From contig MU270017.1 of assembly GCA_021432635.1 (NCBI GenBank), forward strand, positions 248,001 through 312,000: a stretch of 64,000 bases of DNA, written 5' to 3'. The position numbers and the translations under genes are program-made. Position 1 is the stretch's first letter. Each line of letters opens with the position of its first letter. This document shows positions 1-11,082 of this stretch, piece after piece. The notes beneath the pieces are model-generated. The model saw only the letters and a program-made list of their open reading frames with translations. It ran no database searches and was not told the origin of the DNA. This stretch comes from Thozetella sp. PMI_491 (lineage: Eukaryota > Ascomycota > Sordariomycetes > Chaetosphaeriales > Chaetosphaeriaceae).

Positions 1-453
1 GGCCTCCGACCTGTCCCGAGCCGAAGGGGAGCTTGGGCCATGCCGAGGCGACTTGTCTTAGGGTTAGGGTTGATCGCGCCGTTGGGCGTGCCGTGTGACT
101 AATCCGGGGTAGCGTCGTCTTCCCTCCGTGTTCTCGACTTGGCCGGACTGCCCAAGAACCCCGACTCGACGACGCCTTTACACGGCTGGTGTAATCCTTC
201 TACGACGGTCGGGGGACGCTTCTTTTTATCTCGCCGTTGCTGTTTACCGGTTTCGGGCGAAGCCAGCCCTCTTTATTCCGTGTTCGAGCGAGTCTCTCGT
301 CGTTTCTAACCACTTTCGCTTTCAGCGCTCCAGTTTCGTCGTTCGGCTGTGACGTGACCTCATTCCTCTGTATCGCCACCCGCATCCACTTCAACCACTC
401 CATCATCGCGAACCCTCTCCTCTTTCCCCTTCGACACTGTGACAGACGTCAAA
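1..453 (+). promoter_or_regulatory. upstream region of the UBC6 gene
   Basis: No convincing gene is seen here. The stretch becomes pyrimidine-rich towards the start codon (about 400-440), which is common in front of fungal housekeeping genes, and it carries the telomere-like hexamers. The 5' limit is the window edge. Confidence 0.4.
58..71 (+). repeat. two telomere-like hexamers upstream of UBC6
   Basis: Two tandem copies of TTAGGG followed by TT lie about 385 nt upstream of the UBC6 start codon. TTAGGG is the usual telomere repeat of filamentous ascomycetes. Two copies are far too few for a chromosome end and coding sequence follows at once. The short match is more likely an internal telobox-like promoter element. 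Its role is inferred only. Confidence 0.45.
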
Positions 454-1389
454 ATGGCGAGCCGCGCAGCGCACAAGAGGGTATGTCGCTTTATGAGGCT
501 CCAGACAAGATGCAGCGATTGTTCTAAGGCCTTGTTGCTGACACGTGCACCCCTCTTCAGTTAACCCGGGAGTACAAGACCATCTCCGAGAACCCTCCGC
601 CGTACATCACGGCCCATCCCTCAGAATCCAACATCCTCGAGTATGCCTCGCGCGCGCCTGTACCCCTTCTAGAGACCCGGCTGACACTCAATCCGCAGGT
701 GGCACTACATCATTACCGGCCCCGAGAACACTCCTTACCATGGCGGCCAATATTGGGGAACCCTGATCTTCCCGCCCAACTACCCCTTCGCCCCTCCCGC
801 GATCCGTATGCACACCCCCTCCGGCCGATTCCAACCCTCGACGCGCCTCTGTCTCTCCATCTCCGACTTCCACCCCCGCTCCTTCAACCCCGCCTGGGAG
901 GTATCGACGATCCTTATCGGGCTGCTCTCGTTCATGACCTCAGAAGAGATGACGACCGGCTCCGTATCAGCGAGTGAGACGGAGCGCAAGTATCACGCTG
1001 CCCGCTCGCGATGGTGGAACTCGACCGGCGGTGGCTCCCACGTCAAGGCTAGTGGACCGGCGCAGAAGGGCAATGTGAAAGCCGGCGACGGCGGCGCCAA
1101 GTTCAAGGCTGAGTGGCCCGAGGTGGACGTTGAGAACTGGGAGTGGATGCGAGAAAACAAGGTGGACACCGCGACCGGCGCAAAGCTGGGACCCAGCGGC
1201 GGTGCGAACTGCGGGCCGCAGCTGGGGATCGCCGCCGGTAGCGGTCACCAGGCCCATGCCGTTGTGGACGCTGTGATGCAGCAGAGGGACGCCGGTCGCG
1301 GCTGGCTGTTCAAGAACAAGCTGGTGCTAGCCGGCGCGGCCATCTTCATCTATGTGCTCATCGCACGGCTGCTTGGTGGCGATGCTTGA
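454..1389 (+). CDS. UBC6: UBC6-type ER tail-anchored ubiquitin-conjugating enzyme E2
   Basis: Three exons, 454-480, 561-640 and 699-1389, give a 265 aa protein. The E2 fold spans about residues 5-160, with the ubiquitin-accepting cysteine at residue 87 in the context RLCLSISDFHP; yeast Ubc6 also uses Cys87. A hydrophobic segment close to the C-terminus (LVLAGAAIFIYVLIARLL) followed by a few residues is the tail anchor of this family. Ubc6/UBE2J2 enzymes sit in the ER membrane facing the cytosol and supply ubiquitin to Doa10-type ligases in ER-associated degradation. The start was chosen because it gives the short MASRAAHKR exon ending at a GTATGT donor and restores the start of the E2 fold. 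Nothing looks broken. Confidence 0.93.
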
Positions 1390-3698
1390 ACCACCAGACT
1401 ACGGAGGCTATTCGAACAGTCTTCGGCTGGTCAAGCCGGCCACAACGGCAGGGGCTCTGGACGAGTACTAGGGCGGCTCAGGGAAACGCATACCTCATCA
1501 CACAAACGGCTGGACGGGGCGCTGCAGCATCGGCGTTAATGGATTGTACCGGCAACGGACTACCCTTGGTTCTACGGACGCGCGGTTTCCACGGGGTGAT
1601 GGCTTAGATAGCGCCACTCAATCGCTTCCCTCTCACACTTGATGTAATAGATCCGGACTGGTAGCGGAATGCCTCCTCGAGGCGGGGGCTGTACAAGCGG
1701 AGACCGTTTGAACGGAGTGTGTATTAGTTGTGAACAAATACGAGACATTCGCTTTTTCTTCCCAGCCATATACTACACCGAACGTACGGACACGGGTGCC
1801 ATTGTGGCCTCTAGCAAGCGTAATGGCCCCAGTGCCATGCCGGCACATGCCGGCGCATAGTCTGTAGGCGGGGGATTAGCCAAACGTCCGGGGAGGATTC
1901 TGGGTTCTGCTGACCCGAAATAGCGTACGTTACTTGGGCAACCCTTGATGGGCCTCTAGAAGTCCCTAGTCCCGACCCACCGAAGCCAACAAGAGTCAGT
2001 ATATTCCGTACGGATGGGGAAGCATAGTGATGTCGGCGCTATTCGAAATCCATCCCATCGTGAGCTCATCAGTAGGTGGCGCTAGCCGTTGGGGGATGGC
2101 CAGGCTCTGCGTCCAGATGGCGCCGACAGACTGGCAAGTGTCCATGAGGCGCTCTGAGATAAAGGAGAGTGCACTCGACATCCTGTTTCAAGAGCGTCCT
2201 CAGACCAGCGCGGTGAGTGAACAAAGAATAACTATCGTGGTGCAGCCAGGCCAACTTGCAGGCTGAACCCTGCACCACTATTCTCAGAATCGACCCCCGG
2301 GGCCGGCAGATTTAAAGGGGCAAGTCCTCTGCTAGTAGGGCTTCCAGAAAGGCCGCCTTTCTCGATTTCATGGACGCAAACGTGAAGCTGAGGATCCCAC
2401 CCCTGGGAGCACATCAGACATGGTCTTGGCGTTCCGGGACCTGGGCTGTCCTCAATGCTGGCGAGGCTGTGCCCCCTTGCCCCCCAACATCTGCCGTCCA
2501 TACAGGCCAGTATGTCATGATAGACGTCGTTCCGGGCTGCCTTGTGAATCTAGCCATGCGTGTGCCCACCCACCCCTTTCGGCACTTGCCAATTGACAAG
2601 CTGCCGGAGCCGTCTCGGTGCTCACCACCATGTTACTGACGCGACCGTGGCGCTCTCGGCCCTATTGGGCGCCTTCTCATGCGCCGTTTCGCCGGGGAGA
2701 AAACCAGACGGCAGCTAAAGTCCCGGAGGAGGATGATCTCTGCGGCGTTCCGTGGATGCAGCGCAGCGTGTGACACAGAAGCCTTGATTGCCGCTTCGTC
2801 CCTATTAATCGCGATGATCTGCTTCGCCAAAAAGCACGGGAGTGCGCAATCCCACCCCATGCCCATCCCATATCCATCCGATCATGGATCCTGCAGCTCG
2901 ACGAGCTTCTCTGCTCATGGGGGCCCCAATCCAGAAGAATTTGGGGTCTGTTGGCTGGCCTTGCGTCGTAGGCCATACAGGGGCAGGCGTGTCGATCAAA
3001 CGAGGTGAGGCCTAGGACGGTGCGGCATCCGACCGAAAACCAACAGTTTACCTTGTGGAGCCCCCCGGCCAGGGGGCGTGAGGCCAGGGTCTTTACAGGC
3101 CCATGGTAGGGCACGGCTAGATCGAGATACTCAGCAAGGTCGGATCGATGGTATTGTATGTAACTAGCGTAACCTCACAGCGACTCCTGCGAGCTTGTCC
3201 CCCAAAATGCTGACACACGCTAGCCCCTGGTGTTAGTGGTAAGTGCAGAACCGGGCAGAACCACCCCGCGATGCTCCCTCTGCGTACCTGAGGCATGGTA
3301 TCCCCCGGTGGAACCTCGCGCAGGTACATATGTCGATGCGCGATGCGCCCGGGTATGGCGCGGGCGACTCTCAGGCCCTGGCTTGTTTTGAGGGGGGCGG
3401 GGCCTCCATCATGGCTTTTCCAGCCCCATCGTATTGGCGGCCTGCGACTCAGACCTGGCCCCTACCCCCTCTGGGGCTTAGTGAAATGGGATATAGCCAT
3501 TGTAGTCTCTTGCCTCCCGCCATATGTAGACCAGGTGCTCCCCAGCCTAGTCTGTGCACCCACCTACCTTGGACGATGACTACGGCATCGCACTTGTGGC
3601 ATCAGGTTCGCAAGCGAAGGGCGCAGTCGGCGAGCTAGACTCGATACCCTCCGGACCTCGACTTCGAGACCGCCGGCCGGTCCTTCCAAGCCGACACG
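1390..3698. other. 2.3 kb without a supported gene
   Basis: Only short overlapping open frames on both strands are present, with no recognisable domain, signal peptide or plausible splice chain. It contains a short doubled motif, ATGCCGGC, near 1838-1858. The last few hundred bases should hold the promoter of the MFS gene. I see no transposon structure. Confidence 0.5.
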
Positions 3699-5809
3699 AT
3701 GGCAGCCCGGCCTATGGCGGCTGCGTGGCCGTTCCCGAACGATAGGAGCCCTCCCATCTCGCAGGACGAGGAAAAGCGCCCGGCCTTGCGCATTAATACT
3801 GAGCTCGCGAGAGGAGACAAGTTCACGAAGATAAAGGTGTTAAAGGACGAGCAGGTCGTCGGGACCACGGAGCTCTACGAGAATGGGCAGATACGGTTGA
3901 TTCCGGTACGGTGCCCTATGAGTTCGCCCTCTGGCTTTGAAGCGCCTACCCATGCTGACATTGAGATGCCTAGATGCCCACTGCGGATCCCAAAGGTAAG
4001 CGCGACTGTCTTTGGAGTCGAACTGAAGGGTGTATCGACGAGCTAACTGACCTTTAGATCCTCTTAATATGCCCAACTGGAGGAAATGGACCGCCGTCGG
4101 CGTGATATGCTTTTGTATGCCCACCCTCCTCCTTTCTCACACATAAGGTCGCTAACATAGTCGTTGCAAGTTGGCTCTCTCGCCCTCTCAGCCGAGATCA
4201 TCATCGGCAGTCTCATTCCCGTGTTTCTGCTCTTCTACTCGGGAGTGGATGTGAGGATCCTGAACACGGCCGACTTTCAGAAGATTAGCGGCGGCTCCTC
4301 CACCGGCGTGAACCCGTTCGCCATCATCCCCCAAGGTGTTGTCCCGGCGGACATTGGCAAAATCTCTCTGCTCGCCACGATCCCGCTCATAACCAACGGG
4401 ATCGCCAGCTACCTGCTCGTACCGCTATCTATCGCTATCGGCCGCCGGCCAGTCCTCTTGTTCGCCGGGGCCTGTGCCTGGGCCGGAGGCCTGTGGGCGG
4501 GGCTCAGCTCTTCGCTCGACCAGCATCTGTTGGCGAGGGCTGTCCAGGGCTTGGGTGCCGGTGCGGTGGAGGCGCTTATCCCGCTGATCATCCAGGACAT
4601 CGTCTTCATCCATCAGCGGAACAAGGCCATGTCGACCATTGTCTCGAGCCAGGGCATCATCATCACCGCCCTGGGCGTGATCTCGCCTTACATCGCGTCG
4701 AACTACGACTGGCGATGGTTATACTACATCACCGCCGGGCTGGGGATCCTAGCATGGTTCATGATCATCGCCCTAGTCCCAGAGACCCGATGGATGAGGT
4801 CCAAAGAAGAACTCAGTAAGTCCCCCGGCCTGCAGATGAGTCCGTCGAAGAGCCCACTGCTTACCCAAGTCATAGCCGGCCAAAACATCTACCCCATCCC
4901 GGAGGGCTCGAATCGCCCTGCGTTGGACTATGACGAGTACACAGCCCCGACCGTGTGGACATATGTTGGCCTAGTCCCTTTCGGCTTCGAATGGGCTGCC
5001 GCGGCGAGGTCGATGCTTGACACGTTACGGACGACCTTCTTCCCTGCCGTCGTCTGGGCGACGGTCGCTAACAGCGTCTTCGTCATCGTCAACTCATCGG
5101 CCCAGCAGATCACATCTTTTGCTCTGCTCTCTCAGGGGTGCGTACATACTCCTACCCTCTGCCAGCGCCTGCCGCTCTTGCTGAAGTTTGAAACCGGACT
5201 GACACGGACCATAGCTGGCAATTCCAATACACGGGCCTCTCGGTCCTGCCGTTCATCATCGCCACGGCGCTCGTCTTCGTCTTCGGCGGACCTGTAGCGG
5301 ACAGGATCGCGAACGCGGCCGCGCGGAACAATAACGGTGCTCGCGAGGCCGAGCATCATCTGCTCAACATGGTCCTGCCCTTTGCGGCGGGCATCGCCGG
5401 CGTGTTCTTGTTTGGGTGGGCCGGCCAGACCAACGCGCACTGGGCTTACGTGCTGGCTGGTTCCTTCCTCATCATCTTTGGCTTCCTCGTCGCGCTCTCG
5501 GTCATCAATGTCTTCGCCGTCGAGAGCTATCCGATGTGGGCTGGCCCGGTACTCGTCAATGTGTCCAGCCTTCGTATCATCATTGCCTTCTTCGTCAGCA
5601 GCATGACTACTGAATGGATCTCGACCAAGGGATTCCTGAACGTGTTTGCTGTTTTCGGCGAGGTGATGATCGTGGCGGCGCTGGGTCTCCCACTGCTCTA
5701 CTTCTTTGGAAAGCGCATCCGCGTGTGGACAGCAGGCAAGGTGGAAAAGAAGCAGGCAGCGAAGAACGTAGACGACTGGGCGAGCGAAAAATCTTACTTT
5801 GAACCTTGA
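3699..5809 (+). CDS. TRI12-like major facilitator superfamily efflux transporter
   Basis: Five exons (3699-3905, 3974-3995, 4058-4114, 4171-5137, 5215-5809) give 615 aa. The cytosolic N-terminus leads through RLIPMPTADPKDPLN and NWRKWTAVGVICFF into the first membrane segment, a start typical of fungal siderophore/TRI12-type 14-helix drug:H+ antiporters. GRRPVLLFAG, the WRWLYYITAGLG segment and ALVPETRW match MFS family signatures. The second half continues with GWQFQYTGLSVLPFIIATALVF across the last intron. The protein is expected in the plasma membrane as a proton-driven exporter of small molecules or iron chelates. No trichothecene or siderophore genes are adjacent, so the substrate is unknown. 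Exon 2 is only 22 nt but is needed to keep the frame. Confidence 0.88.
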
Positions 5810-6647
5810 GCTGGACCGCACGCATCTAAAAAAGAGCCCATCCTATCCGCGTGCCCTCCGGCACTTGCTGTTGACGGTCGTCGACCGGCCACCCCTCTCT
5901 AGTCCTTGCATTCTAGGGCCGCTCTCGCTATATGCTGCCCCGACTAGGAAGCTCCTCGGCTGTCACGTTCCGAGCCGCTAATAGGAGGTTGTCGAGCCAG
6001 AGGGACCCCCTTGTACAATCTCCGCAGCGTGCCCCTACTCCCCGCACCGAGCAGCGCCAGAATGCACGGCACTTGGCTTGAGCTTTGGCGCCTGGTGAGA
6101 AAGGCAAGGATACCGAAAGGCCAGGGCGACCAGGTCGGCCAGCCGAAATGGCACCGACTGCTGAGAAGAAGCCGGCGTTAATGGAGTTCAGGCTCAAACC
6201 CCGAGATACGTCTAGTCATTATTAAGCTATAAGGGACGCAGCCCAGGCGATCTAAGCCGGTTTAGCCAGCAATGTACAACATAGTCTGACGACCCCGTTA
6301 ATCCGTAGGGCGCCATGGTTGGGAGACAGGTCTTATCGCCGATGTCTGCGGGGTAGGTCCGGGCTTCTTGAAACGGAATGACGTGCTTGTAAACGTGCAA
6401 GAGAGGGGAGGGGCGCGCTGGCGCACGCTGAGATGGGTATTTATTGAGAAGAAAATTCCTCAAACTTGCTCCAGCCCTCGAACTACCCCAATTGCCCCTC
6501 GTGAAGCCGTCCTCTTGAGCTGAGGTGCGCTTAAAAGTCAGATTGTTGACATTTAAGGAGCTTACTGGCGCCCCTTAACCCCCACCCCCTCTCCTTCGCA
6601 GACCTGTTGTTACTGTAAACCGTTTTAACCCACTTACTCTCGCAAAC
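5810..6647. other. intergenic, promoter of the aldo/keto reductase
   Basis: No gene seen. A pyrimidine-rich stretch (about 6570-6640) directly precedes the aldo/keto reductase start codon, as is common in ascomycete promoters. Confidence 0.4.
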
Positions 6648-7924
6648 ATGTCGGTCGAGCTTCCTATCTCGCTAAAGACCTCGATTGAGGCGAGCAAGGT
6701 CGAATACCGCTACCTGGGCAAGAGTGGCCTGCGCGTGTCGGTCCCCATCCTCGGGGCCATGAGCTTTGGCGACGTCCGCACGCTGGACTGGGTCATTGGC
6801 GAGGATGAGGCGCTTCCCCTCCTCAAGGAGGCCTACGACAGAGGTCTGAACACGTGGGACACGGCCAATGTGTACTCGAACGGTGTTTCTGAGGAGATCA
6901 TTGGCAAGGCGATCAAGAAGTACGAGATCCCGCGCGAGAAGGTGGTCATCCTGACCAAGTGCTACGGGCATGTGGGCCAGGCTCCGGAGGTCCGATCAGT
7001 GGTAAGTAGGGGTGTCTGTGTGCCTTCTGGCAGCCCTCCCTTTACGTCTGGAAGCATAGACGTTGGGGTCGTGGGCTTCGGTGGGTTGCCACAGAACCGG
7101 ATAGGAACGGCTGACGATGGGACACCAGTTTTACCGTGACCAGATCAACAAGTCCAAGGACTACCAGAACCTCGGTGGCCTCTCGCGGGCTGCCATCTTC
7201 AACCAGGTCGAGGCCTCGCTCAAGCGCCTCGACACGCCATACATCGACCTGCTGCAGATCCACCGCTTCGACGCCAATGTGCCTGTTGAGGAGACGATGA
7301 AGGCGCTCCATGATCTCGTGCAGAGCGGCAAGGTGCGGTACATCGGAGCGTCCTCGATGTGGGCGTACCAGTTCGCCCAGCTGCAGTTTGCGGCCGAGAA
7401 GAACGGTTGGACCAAGTTCGTCAGCATGCAGAACCACTATAACCTCCTGTACCGCGAGGAGGAGCGAGAGATGAACCGCTTCTGCAACGAGACGGGCGTT
7501 GGCCTGATCCCGTGGGCGCCGCTCTGCCGCGGCCACCTGGCGCGCAGGCCAGATGACTTCGGCTCGACCGCCAGGAGCAAGGCCGAGAAGGAGAGACAGC
7601 CTGGCGCCCACGGTACTGTTGAGCCAGACCTCACCATCATCAAGCGCGTCGTCGAGACGGCCGACAAGTACCAATGGCCTGTACGTGCTTGGTCGCCCCT
7701 ACCGCCATTCCTCTCATGATGTTCCCTAGGGCTGATCCATGTCCCAGATTTCTCACGTTGCGTTGGCCTGGATCAACAAGCGTGTAACGAGCCCCATTAT
7801 TGGCTTCAGCAGTCTCAAGCGCCTGGACGAGGCCATCGCAGCCCGCGGCAAAGTGCTGACGGACGAAGAGGAGAAATACCTTGAGGAGCTGTACCAGCCC
7901 AAGGCCATCTCTGGACACTCATAA
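6648..7924 (+). CDS. aldo/keto reductase (AKR superfamily, K+ channel beta-subunit-like branch)
   Basis: Three exons (6648-7001, 7129-7680, 7748-7924) give 360 aa. The protein starts with a strand reading [20 protein letters not shown] and then shows the AKR catalytic set: Asp71 and Tyr76 in [10 protein letters not shown], Lys104 in VILTKCYG, and the His in [17 protein letters not shown] and PIIGFSS near the C-terminus match the cofactor-binding end of the fold. The enzyme should reduce carbonyls with NADPH in the cytosol; the substrate is not readable. Acceptor choice matters: an earlier AG at 7059 gives a stop, and 7128 restores [12 protein letters not shown]. For the third exon the AG at 7747 aligns ISHVALAW with the usual MSQVALAW. 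Confidence 0.9.
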
Positions 7925-8282
7925 TTGGCCAATCGCGTGTGAGCCGAGAGAGGGGAGAAAAATGGTCGCATAGAAACGAGTAGCTCTAGCGTAGCGACTA
8001 CGTAAGTGAAATAAAATGGGGTGGTTCCCATAGAACCTTTCTGCCCCTGCAACTCCCATGGAATTGCCCCATAATATTATGCGATTTACGGGTCTGCCCA
8101 TGCTGTTTCGGCTGTAAATCTTGGTGCTAGGCTGCTAGGCGGTGCAGCACCTACCTATTTGGACCAAGGTGAGTGCCCACTTCAGGTACTCCTCACTTGG
8201 ACCGGCGTACATATCGGAGCTCGCCCGCTCGCCTTGCTGATGAACCCGGAGAACGAATTTGCGCAACACCGACAGTTCCAAA
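7925..8282. other. intergenic between aldo/keto reductase and beta-mannosidase
   Basis: 358 nt without a gene. It must hold the terminator of the upstream gene and the promoter of the next, both on the same strand. No clear element was recognised. Confidence 0.4.
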
Positions 8283-10964
8283 ATGGCGGGAGCATTCAAC
8301 AAAGAGCTGTCTTCGGACTGGGAGTTCCGGGCCGTGAAGAACAAAGATGGTGCCGGGCCCGATGATGCATCCATCAAGGAATGTGAAGAAACGTGGATGG
8401 AGGCAAACAGCTTCCCAACAGAGGTCCACCGCGATCTTGAGAGCAACGGCAAGATTCCGGATTTCCGTGTCGACCTCAATGAGCTGGCGGCTCGATGGGT
8501 GGCGGACTACGACTGGATCTATCGAACCACGTTCGAGACGCCTCCCCTGCGCGATGGTCTCCGCGTTGACCTGGTCTTTGAGGGCCTCGACACCTTTGCT
8601 ACTGTAACGTTAAACGGAACGCAGATTCTCCAGTCTGACAACCAGTTCGTGTCACATCGTGTGCCTGTCGCCCACTTGCTCCAGCGCGCTGGCGAGGCTT
8701 CCGGCCTGAACACCTTAGAGATCGTGTTCGAGTCGGCCCGTCGCCGGGGCCTTGAGCTAGTGAAAGAGCATACCGAACACCGCTGGATTGTCCACCAGAC
8801 CGAGGTAACCCGGGGTCCCGTGCGAAAGGCACAGTACCAATGGGGTTGGGACTGGGGCCCGATTCTCAACACATGCGGCCCCTGGAAGCCCATCCTGCTA
8901 CAAGCCTACACAACACGCATCGAGGATGTGAAAGTTGACTATACAATCAGCGGCAAGGACAGCTCGATTTCGGCCCAAGTACATACTACCTTTGTGAGCT
9001 CCGAGGACGAAGTTGATGTCGAGGTGTCAGTCGATGGGACTGTGGTCGGCACGGCCTCTGTCCGACGGGACGGTCCGGCTGAGAACGAGCAATCCGCCGT
9101 GATGTCTTTCCAGAAGTCTAGCTCTGATCTATGGTGGCCACTTGGCTACGGGGACCCGAAGCTGCATGACGTCCAGGTACGATGTCTCGTGCGTGGCCAA
9201 ACGGCCGACCAGGCAACGAAGAAGGTCGGTTTTCGCACGGCCGAGCTTATTCGGCAAGCGGATAGTCTCGGAGAGTCTTACTATTTCCGCATCAACGGTG
9301 TCGAGGTCTTCGTCGGTGGCTCGTGCTGGATTCCGGCCGATAACTACCTCACCCGTGTCGACCCAGGAACGTATAGGCGCTGGATCGAGCTGCTAGCTGA
9401 AGGCAACCAGAACATGATACGCGTATGGGGTGGTGGAATCTATGAAGATGCTTCTTTTTACCAAGCCTGCGATGAGCTCGGGATCTTGGTATGGCAGGAC
9501 TTCATGTTTGCCTGCGCCTCGTACCCGGGCTGGCCCGACTATCTCAAGTCGGTAGAGCTAGAGGCGCGGCAGAATGTCCGTCGACTTCGCCATCACCCTT
9601 CGGTCGTCCTTTGGACCGGTAACAACGAGGACTACCAGATTGTAGAGCGGTATAATCTGCAGTACGACCTGGAGGATAAGGACCCCGTTTCGTGGCTCAA
9701 ATCTGAGTTCCCGGCCCGATACCTTTATGAGCACCTTCTTCCCAGTGTTGTGAAGGAAGAGGCCAACACCGGCACTGAGTACCGACCAAGCAGCCCATTC
9801 GGAAACGGCAAGAGCACCACCTTGAAGGTGGACAAAACCGTCGGCGACGTGCACCAGTGGAACGTCTGGCACGGGGAGATGAGACCGTACCAGAAGCTGC
9901 CCGAAATGAACGGGCGCTTCGTCAGCGAGTTCGGCATGGAGGCCTATCCGCACCTCGAAACGCTCCACGCCTTCCTCCCTGATGAAACGCAGCGGTACCC
10001 AGGTAGCCGGACGATGGACTTCCACAACAAAGCTATCGGGCACGAGCGCCGCCTCCTTACCTACGTGGCCGAGAACTTTCGCCTGAGCTACGACCTGCCA
10101 TCCTTCACCCACATCACGCAGGTCATGCAGGCGGATGCAATGGCATGGGCCTACAAGTTTTGGCGCCGATGGTGGAACAGGCAAGGCCAGAGGGATTGCG
10201 GCGGCGCCCTAGTATGGCAGCTCAATGACTGCTGGCCCACCATTTCGTGGGCCGTCGTGGACTACTTCCTCGTCAAGAAGCCTGCGTTCTACGCGATCAA
10301 GCGCACCATGGAACCGCAGGCGGTGAATGTGTCCCGGCGTTTCCATGACTGGACCACGCGCCCGGCCGACGCCTTGTGGCACCGCGACACGGCACACGTC
10401 GATCCCACCCAAGCGGACGCCTGTTTCACATACGACGTGTGGGTGGCGAGTTCGAGCCTTAAGCCTATCGAGGGAGAAGTTGAACTAAGATTCATCTCGA
10501 TCGAGGACGGAAAGGATGTCATCACACCTTCTACCGTCCCAGTAACGATTCAGCCCAACGGAACTACTATAGTCTACCGCGATCAAAAGATCGACGACGA
10601 AGTATCCAAGGTCGATTCAAAAGGACAATTTTCGTTTAACCGCTCTGATATGTTTGTCTTACATGTATCGCTCCGAATTGGCGGGAGAGAGGTCAGCACA
10701 GACGTGTCCTGGCCGGAGCCGACCAAATACATCGACTTCGCAAACCGTGGTGTCAAGGTCACCTTTAACTCCAGCCCGAAGGGCACTACCGCAGAGATCA
10801 CTGCAGACAAGCCTACAAAAGGTTTCGTGTTTTCAGAGAAGCGCGGGGTCCGTGTCAGTGATAACGGCTTCGATCTCATCCCAGGTCGCCCCAAGAGCGT
10901 GGAGATTGAAAGTGATGAATTTGTAGTTCAGGAATTGGAGTGGAGATACATTGGCTCAGCTTGA
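8283..10964 (+). CDS. mndB: beta-mannosidase, glycoside hydrolase family 2, intracellular type
   Basis: A single exon encodes 893 aa. The first ATG (8283) has the good context CCAAAATGG; the in-frame codons upstream hold no ATG before it. The N-terminal galactose-binding-like domain contains the WGWDWGP motif of GH2 mannosidases, followed by an immunoglobulin-like domain and the TIM barrel. The acid/base is Glu449 in LWTGNNEDY and the nucleophile Glu549 in VSEFGMEAYPH. There is no signal peptide, which fits the fungal clade B enzymes (MndB), thought to act inside the cell on small beta-mannosides such as mannobiose from imported mannan fragments. Length and motifs are complete. Confidence 0.94.
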   Translation: MAGAFNKELSSDWEFRAVKNKDGAGPDDASIKECEETWMEANSFPTEVHRDLESNGKIPDFRVDLNELAARWVADYDWIYRTTFETPPLRDGLRVDLVFEGLDTFATVTLNGTQILQSDNQFVSHRVPVAHLLQRAGEASGLNTLEIVFESARRRGLELVKEHTEHRWIVHQTEVTRGPVRKAQYQWGWDWGPILNTCGPWKPILLQAYTTRIEDVKVDYTISGKDSSISAQVHTTFVSSEDEVDVEVSVDGTVVGTASVRRDGPAENEQSAVMSFQKSSSDLWWPLGYGDPKLHDVQVRCLVRGQTADQATKKVGFRTAELIRQADSLGESYYFRINGVEVFVGGSCWIPADNYLTRVDPGTYRRWIELLAEGNQNMIRVWGGGIYEDASFYQACDELGILVWQDFMFACASYPGWPDYLKSVELEARQNVRRLRHHPSVVLWTGNNEDYQIVERYNLQYDLEDKDPVSWLKSEFPARYLYEHLLPSVVKEEANTGTEYRPSSPFGNGKSTTLKVDKTVGDVHQWNVWHGEMRPYQKLPEMNGRFVSEFGMEAYPHLETLHAFLPDETQRYPGSRTMDFHNKAIGHERRLLTYVAENFRLSYDLPSFTHITQVMQADAMAWAYKFWRRWWNRQGQRDCGGALVWQLNDCWPTISWAVVDYFLVKKPAFYAIKRTMEPQAVNVSRRFHDWTTRPADALWHRDTAHVDPTQADACFTYDVWVASSSLKPIEGEVELRFISIEDGKDVITPSTVPVTIQPNGTTIVYRDQKIDDEVSKVDSKGQFSFNRSDMFVLHVSLRIGGREVSTDVSWPEPTKYIDFANRGVKVTFNSSPKGTTAEITADKPTKGFVFSEKRGVRVSDNGFDLIPGRPKSVEIESDEFVVQELEWRYIGSA

Positions 10965-11082
10965 GAACACAAAAGTTAGCACTACTTCACAGCTTTGCGG
11001 TATACGCTACACACCCTTGGTTTCTGCAATCGCGCGTTTCGTCTTGAAAATTTATTCAATTTGATTCCCCCAACTAGATAAC

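Noticed and set aside
58..71. Telomere repeat as a sign of a chromosome end
   Set aside because: Only two units, internal to unique sequence, with a housekeeping gene starting 385 nt away.
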